Assembly: GCA_029938115.1 (NCBI GenBank)
Contig: JAPYOP010000041.1
Coordinates: 1-32,027 of the forward strand
Direction of reading: 5' to 3'
Source of the DNA: Colwellia sp.
GTDB taxonomy: Bacteria; Pseudomonadota; Gammaproteobacteria; Enterobacterales; Alteromonadaceae
Length of the DNA: 32,027 bases
Shown here one piece after another: positions 1 to 9,200 of this stretch. Each line of letters begins with the position of its first letter. Within the stretch, counting starts at the first letter, position 1. The notes beneath the pieces are model-generated. The model was not told the origin of the DNA. It saw only the letters and a list, made by a program, of their open reading frames with translations, and did no database searches. Made by a program: the position numbers and the translations under genes.

Positions 1-2
1 GT

Positions 3-2420
3 GTGCCCTATTCCCAAGTGTGGGGCTTTAATACAGTGGCTAATCAGTTTGAAGGGATTGTTTTAACGCCTGGATCAGATACCCCAATACAAGAAGACTT
101 TACACAGGTCGAACCAGGCAAAGCCTATTGGATTCAAGTTGATGAGCAGGTACAGGTAGGGCCAGAATTGGCCACCTCAATGCCTGGAGATGTGGATATG
201 TCTCCGCTACTTGAATTAGCCGAATATGGTGAAGCTGTACCCTGGTTAATTGTGAGTCAAGGAGATGAAGACATAGGAACAGACGGTTATTACGACTTTC
301 CCAATACCCAAAGGACACTTACCTTTGGTGAGATTCAAAACAAGAAAGGTATTTCCATATTTAACAAGGGCACAAGTGTACTAAGTTGGAGTGCCGAAAT
401 TATTAATCCAGATCAAGCTGCTTGGCTTGCTTTTGACGTTTATGATGAAGGCGAAGGCAAGAACCTGAGCCAAATCAGCACTCAAGGTCAGCAAACTCAA
501 AATACTCATAACTTACAGCTGGTGGTGGATAGAACTCAATTAGCCCCTGGGGATTATTACGGACAAATTGAAATTACTAGCAACGGTTCTGTAGGTAATG
601 CCAGTGAGAATATTACCGCCGAACAACAAAAAAGAATGATTAAAATACATATGAAGGTATCCGACATTGTCGGCGCTTATGATGTATTGGTTAAAATTGA
701 TAGTGTGAACTATAAAGGCGATGTCAAAAAGGCAGACATGCATAACCCTAGATTGTACTTGAGTATTTCCGAGGACAATGACGGTGTTAAAGCGATCATA
801 GATGAGGGTAAAACCTTGCTGATACCAAAACGCTTTTATCTAACTGGCAACTATATAAAAAACAATGCCAATGAATTTACGCTATCTGGCAGTATGGTTT
901 TACCTGCTCGGGAGGAAAATGTAGAAGATGCAGAGGACGAAGACGTTCAGCAGGATAACTTGAATCCCTATCAGGTTCCGTTGCAACGAGACATAACTCT
1001 AGTGGGATATCGCAGTGAGTCTGCCTCATTAACGCCAATGGACCTAGAAGGGGAATATTTTGAAACGGTGCGAAACGTATTAGGAGAACCCATATATTTG
1101 TCGGGTAACTTCACGGCTATTCGCCAAGATGCTAATGAAATTACCACCGATTTGCTCAGTTACTCTGGAAAGTCAGGCAACATACCCGATGCACCAGAAA
1201 AGCTCGAATCCATCATTCATATTGATGACACCCTAATACTCAGTGGTATTGAGATCACAGTGGCCATTGGTCATACCAGCCCGGGTGATTTAATTGTCAC
1301 TTTAACTTCGCCCATGGGCACCAGTGTAAGGTTGCGAGAAAATAGTCTCGATCCAGTGGGGGTCCTTACCTATGATGTGAATGCTTTTGCGCTGGACTCT
1401 TTAACGATTTTTCATGATGAGCTTGTAACAGGTGATTGGACTCTAACGGTTGAAGATACCGTGGCCACAGAAATGGGTCGTTTACTGGGTTGGGATCTGG
1501 CTATTCAGGGCACCACAGTAAATAGTATCAGCGGCATATTAGATAACCTTCCCGATGGCACGAAAATACTATTAACCGGCTGTGGCCAAGCACGTATTAC
1601 CAATTTGCACAGTGGTTATTTCATTTTTGAAAGAGCGATCGATTGTGTCTATGAAATTACCATTATGCATCCGGCCTACACACACAGTGAAATTAAAGTG
1701 GTGCTCAGTGGCAGTGATTTAAATATTCAGGCACAAGATTTATCTGCAGTACGACAGTTCACTGAAACCGCCGACTTTACATTATCCCCAAGAGTGGGTT
1801 TTGCGCCTTTTACAATTGAAATGGCCGACACCACCGACCTTACTCAGGTGGCCGTGACCAATCATGTGTGGTCCATTTTTAAATGGACCGATGGTCAAGC
1901 CAGCATATTTAAACAACTTGATAATGAAGATTATTTTGCAAAATATAAAATTATTGAAGACGGTATCTATAGCGTCAAGATGGATATCTATGATATGGCC
2001 AATGGCAATAGCTTGTTGCACAGTGTAGACAAAAATAAAGAATTTATTATTGTTGGCCAGTCCCAAGGCGACACAAGCTTACCGTCAGAAGAGCAAAGAA
2101 TTATTTCAGCTTATACCACCCAAGGGGCTGGTGGGCATGCGGGATTTGGTGCCATTTTACCTATGCTTTATGCCAACGACTCTGCCACCTTTGATATCGA
2201 CCGCCCGCCCTTAAATATAAATCAGCCTGGATTCGAAGACGCCAATAGTTTTGTACCTTTTGTTGATGGCATTAAACAGAGTAACGCCCTGGGTGACAAT
2301 GGCACATTGGACGGCGCGGTAGGTGCCAACTCTTATCGTGTATTTGTCAACATAGGTCAACCCATGGTTGGTGCTAGCCGCTCGGCGAAATATTCGCTTA
2401 GCATTGGTCCAACCCCATAA
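3..2420 (+). CDS. Secreted multidomain beta protein, 5' partial (BACON-like, P/Homo B-like, PKD-like)
   Basis: The frame is open to the left edge, so the true start lies outside the window and the GTG at 3 is not a supported start. Residues counted from that GTG: 1-50 hold the end of a module with VW at the front and GKAYWIQV at the back, which also occurs in the RHS protein of this locus. About 78-197 resemble a BACON domain (TLTFGEI, NKGTSVLSWSA, APGDYYGQIEITSNG). About 390-503 resemble a P/Homo B domain (ISIxxTxxGDLxVTLxSPxGT pattern and LLGWDLAIQG end). About 505-580 look like a carboxypeptidase-regulatory-type beta domain, and 591-685 are PKD-like. No protease catalytic domain is visible, although P/Homo B domains often follow one. 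It ends 15 nt before the next gene and is probably the first visible gene of a co-transcribed secreted set. It is likely a cell-surface or secreted binding protein; its exact role is unknown. Confidence 0.8.
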   Translation: MPYSQVWGFNTVANQFEGIVLTPGSDTPIQEDFTQVEPGKAYWIQVDEQVQVGPELATSMPGDVDMSPLLELAEYGEAVPWLIVSQGDEDIGTDGYYDFPNTQRTLTFGEIQNKKGISIFNKGTSVLSWSAEIINPDQAAWLAFDVYDEGEGKNLSQISTQGQQTQNTHNLQLVVDRTQLAPGDYYGQIEITSNGSVGNASENITAEQQKRMIKIHMKVSDIVGAYDVLVKIDSVNYKGDVKKADMHNPRLYLSISEDNDGVKAIIDEGKTLLIPKRFYLTGNYIKNNANEFTLSGSMVLPAREENVEDAEDEDVQQDNLNPYQVPLQRDITLVGYRSESASLTPMDLEGEYFETVRNVLGEPIYLSGNFTAIRQDANEITTDLLSYSGKSGNIPDAPEKLESIIHIDDTLILSGIEITVAIGHTSPGDLIVTLTSPMGTSVRLRENSLDPVGVLTYDVNAFALDSLTIFHDELVTGDWTLTVEDTVATEMGRLLGWDLAIQGTTVNSISGILDNLPDGTKILLTGCGQARITNLHSGYFIFERAIDCVYEITIMHPAYTHSEIKVVLSGSDLNIQAQDLSAVRQFTETADFTLSPRVGFAPFTIEMADTTDLTQVAVTNHVWSIFKWTDGQASIFKQLDNEDYFAKYKIIEDGIYSVKMDIYDMANGNSLLHSVDKNKEFIIVGQSQGDTSLPSEEQRIISAYTTQGAGGHAGFGAILPMLYANDSATFDIDRPPLNINQPGFEDANSFVPFVDGIKQSNALGDNGTLDGAVGANSYRVFVNIGQPMVGASRSAKYSLSIGPTP

Positions 2421-2435
2421 CAAGGGATGTTAATA

Positions 2436-5150
2436 ATGAAAATATTAAAGACAAAATTATTGGGGTGCCCCATGGCGTTATTTAATTTTCGATTAAGCGC
2501 TCGTTACTTGCTATTGGTAATTATTCTGCCTATTACGGCCCTTAGTGCCGAGCATAGACGTAGCGACAGCATTGAACTGGAAAGCGCATGGGATCTTTTA
2601 GATTCGGCCCGGCAGTATCGAAATGGCTGGCGAAATGAAGGTTCTAAAAAAACGCACAGTGAACTTATTCATGGTTATAGCGAAAATACAACTTATTGTG
2701 CCGGCATAAAGGTGCATGAATGTTTTCTGAAAACCGCGGACTTATTTAGAGGTGTCATGAACTCAAGCGAGAATGGGATATTACAGCAAGAAGCAAAGTG
2801 GGGGCTGCAAGAGTCTCATAATGAATATATGGCAGGACAATCGTTGCTGGCCAATGATTATCTTATACGTGGCTTGAGAGTGCGTTTTCCTGGCACGGGT
2901 GACCCGGATGACCCAGATCAGCTATCTTTATTGAGTTACAGTGAAGATGCTTTCCAGAAGGGCATTGACAGTATAGTGGCCGATCTACGTACTAAACCTG
3001 AGATCATGAGAGTTCAGGGGGATAATCCACAGTTTCCATTTTTTGTAGAAAATTCTTTAGAATTAAACGCAGAAGGGGGGCAAGGAGAAGTCGTTGAAAA
3101 CGAACTCTATCGGTTTACCCATTTGGTACAACGCCGTGGTATTGCCGCCAACTCAAAAGGCAAGCGCATGTTTTTCTTTGGCAATGTTAAGGATGTGGAT
3201 AATTTTCCTTATCGTAATTTTCCGGCCCCAGAAGATATTGACCTTAACGGTGACGGCATTCGAAATGAAGCGGGCAGGTTAGAAGCCTCGGCCCAATTTA
3301 AAAAATCGGCCCATGCAACTTATCTGCATGGCATCGTATTGTCTGCAATTCAAAGCGAAGATGAATTTTATGATAACGATGGTTACACCCTTAAAAGACA
3401 GGTCACAGATGCCGAACGTATGTTTGATGACATTAAACATGGCTTCAACCCGTTAAGGTTGCAGGGAGATTTTGTTCCATTTCAACCGGTTGAAAACTTT
3501 TTAACCCTGGCTAGAACGCGTATAGAAGATGCCGTGAGATCAGAGGATCTTGCCAAAAATGCCCAAAGAACTTACGACCAAGATGAAAACCAGCTTAGGG
3601 AAGCCTTGTTTTCCCAAAAGCAAAACTATGATGATCGTCTGCAGAGTCTAACCGGTCTAGATCCTAAAAATTATGATTTAACAAAAGAGCGGGAACGTTT
3701 GATTACCGATGCTCATGCCAATGCTGAATTAGGCAATGGACAGTTGGGCATTCAAAAATTTGTTATCAAAGATGTGTTAGTAGGAGTAAATATTAGTATT
3801 CAGAGATTAAACGCAATTCCAAAGCAGATTATGATTGAACAACAGAGGCATGGTGAATATGCAACATTAGTTACAGAAAATGGTGCTGCACAGAGTGTAC
3901 TTTCATTTGCGTTAGCCATCGCTAATTGCTGTAGTTTAGATTTAGCGGGTTTAAGCGTTAATTTTTTGGCACCTGTAGTCGGTGCAGTTTCTGGGCAAAA
4001 AGACATGTTGCAAGCGACTCAGCAGGCTGATATTGATGGTATTCAAAGTGCAGCGACAATTAAACAACTACTTCTTGAATCGGTAACTCTTTCACTTGGA
4101 GTTAAAGCAGCAAAAATTAACGTTGAAAGAGAGACTGCGCAGTACGAAGAATTAACTGCCGAACTGGAAAGGCTGATTGATAATCATCAGCAATCAGATG
4201 TAAATATGGCATCCGCCTACTTTAATAATCCTGCTTATCGAATCGATAGAGATCAATTGGTGGAAGCGGCCGATACCAGTTTTGAAACTGCCATGGTAGA
4301 AAGTTATTACGCCAGTAAGGCGCTGGAATATTTTTGGTCAGAGAAATTCAATAATCCGGTATTACGTTTAGGTGGTGGCCTCCCCGAATCGTTATCTGCT
4401 TCCTTTGATCCTTATATTCGTGCTGAGTCTGTTTTCTCGGTGGCCTTTGCCGATGATAAGTCCCCTAACTTGGATGATTTTTTAGATGGCCTGCAGGCCT
4501 GGGATGTGAAGATGCGTCAATTCAGGGTGCCTGCCATGCAACAAGGCACAGTTCAGCTTTCCTTGAAAAAGGATATTCTAAATTTTAATAGTGGTGATAA
4601 CGAGTTGGACAATTTGTTATTTAAAAATTTTATAAGCGAACACAGAGTGAATGGTCAAAACGCAAATAATAAAGATCTTGAATTTGAATTTAATTTGGGA
4701 ATCACCGATGAAAGTTTATTTCCAGATCATCCAAATATAAAAATTGCCAACATTAATTTAAACATAGTGAGTGATGTTCGTTCAATTCGCGGTGGGCTAG
4801 GGGCAGAGTCGGTACTGGTGGATATTGCTCAACTGGATAAAGCCACCGTTCGGTCATTCTTTGCCGAGTATCCAAATGATGATGATTTGCTTATTTATGA
4901 GTTAGAAGAAGGCCGAACTTTAGAAAAATCACCTTTCTCGGCCACGGTTGAGGCCACAGTTGATAATTATGCCTACCCACAACCGATTGCCAATACTCAA
5001 CTGGCCGGGCATAGCCCAGCGGTAAATCGTTGGGTACTGCGCATTAAGATGAATCGTAATGCCAATCAAAATTTAGAGCTGGAAAATTTAAGCGATATTG
5101 AAATGAACATGGCTTATAGCTTTGGCAAACCCAGAGAAATAAATTTCTAA
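2436..5150 (+). CDS. Secreted TcA-like protein (channel coiled coils plus TcB-binding-like C-terminus)
   Basis: The start at 2436 is preferred over 2427 because AAGGGA lies 8 nt upstream. The N-terminus is a long basic stretch followed by a hydrophobic core and ALSA, a plausible Sec cleavage site before EHRR. A DLNGDGIRNE calcium-loop-like segment lies near residue 270. Residues about 365-600 form long helices flanking a small-residue hydrophobic stretch (SFALAIANCC, LAPVVGAVSG), an arrangement like the channel region of TcA toxins. The remainder follows the order of the TcA C-terminus: KFNNPVL, LDGLQAWDVKMR, QLSLKKDIL, LFPDHPNIKIANINLNI, and finally VNRWVLRI with LSDIEMNMAYSFG, which parallel the TcA elements near its TcB-binding end. 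At about 904 aa it is far shorter than classic TcA (about 2,500 aa) and lacks the long N-terminal shell. It lies two genes upstream of a TcB/TcC-like protein, which supports the reading. The assignment rests on motif order only, so homology is probable but unproven. Confidence 0.6.
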   Translation: MKILKTKLLGCPMALFNFRLSARYLLLVIILPITALSAEHRRSDSIELESAWDLLDSARQYRNGWRNEGSKKTHSELIHGYSENTTYCAGIKVHECFLKTADLFRGVMNSSENGILQQEAKWGLQESHNEYMAGQSLLANDYLIRGLRVRFPGTGDPDDPDQLSLLSYSEDAFQKGIDSIVADLRTKPEIMRVQGDNPQFPFFVENSLELNAEGGQGEVVENELYRFTHLVQRRGIAANSKGKRMFFFGNVKDVDNFPYRNFPAPEDIDLNGDGIRNEAGRLEASAQFKKSAHATYLHGIVLSAIQSEDEFYDNDGYTLKRQVTDAERMFDDIKHGFNPLRLQGDFVPFQPVENFLTLARTRIEDAVRSEDLAKNAQRTYDQDENQLREALFSQKQNYDDRLQSLTGLDPKNYDLTKERERLITDAHANAELGNGQLGIQKFVIKDVLVGVNISIQRLNAIPKQIMIEQQRHGEYATLVTENGAAQSVLSFALAIANCCSLDLAGLSVNFLAPVVGAVSGQKDMLQATQQADIDGIQSAATIKQLLLESVTLSLGVKAAKINVERETAQYEELTAELERLIDNHQQSDVNMASAYFNNPAYRIDRDQLVEAADTSFETAMVESYYASKALEYFWSEKFNNPVLRLGGGLPESLSASFDPYIRAESVFSVAFADDKSPNLDDFLDGLQAWDVKMRQFRVPAMQQGTVQLSLKKDILNFNSGDNELDNLLFKNFISEHRVNGQNANNKDLEFEFNLGITDESLFPDHPNIKIANINLNIVSDVRSIRGGLGAESVLVDIAQLDKATVRSFFAEYPNDDDLLIYELEEGRTLEKSPFSATVEATVDNYAYPQPIANTQLAGHSPAVNRWVLRIKMNRNANQNLELENLSDIEMNMAYSFGKPREINF

Positions 5151-5159
5151 AGATAATGT

Positions 5160-5175
5160 GCATTTATTTAAATGC
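5160..5175. repeat. Short inverted repeat between TcA-like and collar genes
   Basis: GCATTTA and TAAATGC form a perfect 7-bp inverted repeat with a 2-base gap, 9 nt after the upstream stop. The gap is too small for a normal RNA loop, so a protein site, or a hairpin with fewer pairs, is as likely as a terminator. No T tract follows. Confidence 0.3.
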
Positions 5176-5205
5176 TTAAGAATATAAATTTTAATGGAGA
5201 TAATA

Positions 5206-6141
5206 ATGAATTTAAAACGTATAGCGAAAATAGCAGCCACGATTTTAATTGTTGGTGCATATGCTTCTTCTGTACTGGCAGATAACCGTCTGGTGCCATT
5301 TCAAGGTAGGTTAACCGATGGAAATGCTCAGGCGGTTAATGATGTGGAGCGCATTACCTTTGTTATTTATGATGAACCCACAGGAGGAACCCCACTGTGG
5401 CAGGAGATTCATGATGAAGTGAGCATTGTCGGGGGGCAAATTAATGTGTTATTAGGCAGTAAAAGTAATCTTGATGACCCTAATCAGAATGGCAATAGTG
5501 AAGACCAAGTTAATTTTACTCAGGCTCGTTATTTGGGCATAACCATAGGGGCTGACTCCAATCAGGAGATGGTACCAAGACATCAGCTAGTGCCTTCATT
5601 TCATGCTAGATCTGCGGATAACTCGTTAAATTTAAATAATAAACCAGCTTCATATTATGCGCTAGCTCACGCACAAACGCCTCTTGGAAGTATTGTTGCT
5701 TGGTATAAAAACTTTAAAAATATTTCAACAGTCTTTCCAGATGGCTGGGTTGAAATGAATGGTCAGGTCATTGATGATGCTGAAAGTCCTTTTCACGGAG
5801 AATTCGTTCCAAACCTGAATGGTGAAAAACGTTTCCTGCGCGGTGGGACTGAAGCAGGTGTTTTAGAGGACGATGCATTGCAGAATCATATACATAATTT
5901 CGTTGGGACGCGTGGAACTACAGAAGGACCCTCTGTTGGAAATATTCCTGCCAGAAGTTATGCCGATAGTCATAATAATCTTGATCGTGAACCAGGTCGC
6001 TTTGGCCCTCATCAAAATGAAGAGACTCATAATCACGGATTCACTCCAAGTGGTACTATTTCTAATCCATCTTCTGGTAGAACCGCTGATGAAACCCGAC
6101 CAATTAATATGTCTGTGGTTTGGATTATACGCATAAAATAA
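5206..6141 (+). CDS. Secreted phage tail-collar/fibre-like protein
   Basis: The start at 5206 is chosen because GGAGA precedes it by about 6 nt; the upstream in-frame ATG at 5194 has none. A Sec signal peptide ends at SSVLA before DNR. Residues about 28-90 form a beta domain (PFQGRLTDG, FVIYDEPTGGTPLWQE, INVLLGS) common in secreted proteins. Residues about 155-311 resemble a phage tail-collar domain: PDGWVEMNGQ, the LNGEKRFLRGG stretch, and the terminal ETRPINMSVVWIIRIK motif. Two HxH motifs (228-230 and 275-277) match the type that binds iron in trimeric tail-fibre tips. A Sec-exported collar domain is unusual, since phage versions are cytoplasmic. Its place between the TcA-like and TcB/TcC-like genes suggests a trimeric fibre or targeting part of the same assembly; this is inference. 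Confidence 0.8.
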   Translation: MNLKRIAKIAATILIVGAYASSVLADNRLVPFQGRLTDGNAQAVNDVERITFVIYDEPTGGTPLWQEIHDEVSIVGGQINVLLGSKSNLDDPNQNGNSEDQVNFTQARYLGITIGADSNQEMVPRHQLVPSFHARSADNSLNLNNKPASYYALAHAQTPLGSIVAWYKNFKNISTVFPDGWVEMNGQVIDDAESPFHGEFVPNLNGEKRFLRGGTEAGVLEDDALQNHIHNFVGTRGTTEGPSVGNIPARSYADSHNNLDREPGRFGPHQNEETHNHGFTPSGTISNPSSGRTADETRPINMSVVWIIRIK

Positions 6142-6162
6142 TTAGTAATACTAAGACCTTAC

Positions 6163-6181
6163 GGCTCAGGTTTCCTGAGCC
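6163..6181 (+). terminator. Hairpin between collar and RHS genes (terminator or attenuator)
   Basis: GGCTCAGG and CCTGAGCC form a perfect 8-bp stem with a TTT loop, followed by TCTTCCCTAATTCTATTT. The downstream tract is only moderately T-rich, so termination may be partial. It lies 21 nt after the collar stop and 31 nt before the preferred start of the RHS gene, leaving no room for a promoter between. It may lower expression of the very large downstream gene or act as an mRNA-processing site. Confidence 0.55.
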
Positions 6182-6212
6182 TCTTCCCTAATTCTATTTA
6201 GAAGTGGCCGTT

Positions 6213-9200
6213 ATGCGATGTCATGTATTAGTACTCTGTTGCTTTCTGTTTAGTGGCCTTGCCCATGCAGGTGAAAAAAAATCAGGTGTAGGCCCGTCGG
6301 TCATTTCTTTACCTTCGGGTCCTGGCAGCATCGAAGGTTTAGGGGAGTCGTTTGAGCCGCAGTTAAATACGGGGTCTTCTACTTATTCTATATCGTTAGA
6401 AACCACGCCAGGCATTGCAGGTCACCAACCTAGTGTGTCGTTGTCTTATAACTCCGGTGCCGGTAACGATGTATTGGGCATTGGTTGGAGTTTAGGGGTG
6501 CAGTCCATACAGCGCCAAACCGATAAAGGCCAGCCTAAATACAACGGCGAGGACACTTTTATCTTTCAAGGTGAAGAGCTCATTCCATTAGTGGATGGTA
6601 GTTACGCATTAAAAAACACCACCAGTTTTTTACGTTTTTACCGCGAAGGAGATAGCTGGTTAGCCAAAGGGCCTAATGGACATAGATACCGTTTTGGGCT
6701 GTATCCATCAAAAAACAAAATATTCCGTGGTTCACGCCTGGGCATTAATTTAGAAACTAAAGTCAGTCAATACGATGCCGACTTTGATCACACTTATCGC
6801 TGGTACTTAAGTGAATGGGTGGATACTAACGGCAACAAAATAGAATACTACTATTCAAAGAATTCTGATTCTAACGGCCGTTTATACCCAAGTGAAATTC
6901 GCTACAATCAACATGGCGATAAATATCAATCGGTGGTATTTCTTTATGAAGATCGCCCCGATGTGGTTACTGACTATCGTTCTGGCTTCTTAATTCAAAC
7001 CGCACAACGCCTGTCTAAAATACAAATGTTTGGTTTTGGTCAATTAGCCCGAGAATACCGTTTAGGGTATGAATTAAGTGGTGATGACTTTGTTAACCCA
7101 GAACCGACAAATAAAATTAAGCTGGCTTATTCTCAATTGGCCAAGGTGACTCAATATGGGCGCTACGCTAAAAATCATCTACCACCATTACGATTAGAAT
7201 ATACCCCACTTTTAAACACTAGAAATGCGCTAGGCAGCGAAAATACTGTAAACAGAATGGCCGACACACCGCCGTCCATACAGTTTTTTAACAGCAACTC
7301 AGAATTTATGGATGTGAATGCCGATGGACTGCCCGATATCTACAGCACTCAAAATGGTGAACACAAGTATGCTTTAAATCAAGGGGACAATACCTTTGGC
7401 CCATATCAAGTAATGAATAATGCGCCAGTTATTCCGTTATCCAGTGAAAACTTGGTATTTGCCGATATGGATGGTGATGCCAAAGTCGATTTACTGCATA
7501 AAACCGGAGAAGGGCGTTGGTTGTTTTATCGTAATCGCGGTAACGGTGAGTATGCTCCTCCCTTGATCGACAGTCAGGCACCTGCATTTTCACTGGTCGC
7601 CGGTGATACAAAATTTTCGGATATCAATTTTGATAAAAAAATAGACATTGTACGCACTAACCAAAATGGTACCTGGAGTTATTGCCTAAGCCAACAAGGG
7701 GCCGATATTGATCACGCCCCTTTTGGGAATTTCCCAGGAGTAGAGGACCAAGATGAAAATGGCAATGGCAAATTAGATAACCTGCAATGGGACTGCAATG
7801 GCAGCGCTGCACCAAAGGGACTGCCTGCTGACGGATTATTTCAAAATCCCAATTATCGCCAAGCCGATATGAACGGCGACCGTTTACAAGATTTAGTTTG
7901 GTTACGAAATATAGGCGGCAAAGCGATTGTCTCTTATTACCCAAGCAAAGGTTTTTCGGATTTTGATCGATCAGTCTCCATGAGCGGTAACGTAGCGCTA
8001 GGCGGCATGAATTTACAAGATTTAAAGCTGACCGATATCAACGGTGACGGCCTCGCAGATTTAGTAAAAGTACAACCCAGTTTAGTGACGGTGTGGTTTA
8101 ACCAGGGTGATAGAGAATGGTCGGCGCCGCAAGAATATGATGGCAGCCGCTATAACCCTGTAAACACTCAAATTCGCTTTGCCGATTTAAATGGTAACGG
8201 CACCCAAGATTTGGTGTGGATAGAAATGGGTGTGGCCCAAGACGATACCATTCAGTATTTAGACTTTAGCCCCATTAAAGCGAACCAACTTAGCGTGATT
8301 GATAATGGTATTGGTAAACGTACGATAATCAATTACCAATCCACCACGGATTATCGCATAGCCAGCGAGAAAGAAGGTAACCCTTGGACACTGAAAAGTC
8401 CTGTTACCATGCAGGTGGTCTCAAAGGTGACCATTGAACCGGGGTTAGATTTAGACACTAAGCCAGGCAACGACCAATACATCACTGAATATGTCTACCG
8501 AGATGCCTGGTACGACGTTTATCAAAAAGAATTCCGTGGTTTTTCCTTCGTTAAAAGCATATCTATAGGTGACGATTCAGCGCCTACGTCAGTCACCCGA
8601 ACATTTTTCCACACGGGTGCACCCGATGGCATCGACAACGATGGTGATGGACAAATAGATGAACGCGGAGAAGACAATGAAACTGAAGAGCTGCCTCTTA
8701 AAGGACAGGTTCTCGCACAAGAAACTACAACAGAATTAGCAGGTGCTTACACCACATTAGGGGATGGAGTATTTGCAGCCGACAAAGATACCTTTCAGCG
8801 AGTACAAAGCAAGCTCACCATTCAGCGCATTCACAGCAGCGATGGCGGTACACAAAATGTGGCGACGGTTGATAATGAGCAAGAAGTATCCTTTGCTTAT
8901 GCCACTAAAACTCTTACCGATATTATTGAGTTAGGTAAAGGCAGCCCAAAACGTTTAAAAACAACGGCATTAAAAGATGCCTTTGGTAATGTATTAGCAG
9001 CAAAAAATTATGGTGTTATAGATGTGGATGGTGATGAGCAGTTTGCCTTTAACGAATACATTAATAACATTGATCGTTGGATGATTGGATATCCTCATAC
9101 AAAAACGGTAACGGACAAAGATTTAAATCGCTTAACTCAAACTAAAACCTATTACGATGGAGGCGATTTTGTTGGTTTACCTTTTGGGCAAGTTGACAAA

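Noticed and set aside
3..2420. First gene as a subtilisin/kexin protease because of the P/Homo B-like domain
   Set aside because: No catalytic Asp/His/Ser domain is visible in 805 residues; the domain also occurs as a stand-alone beta module.
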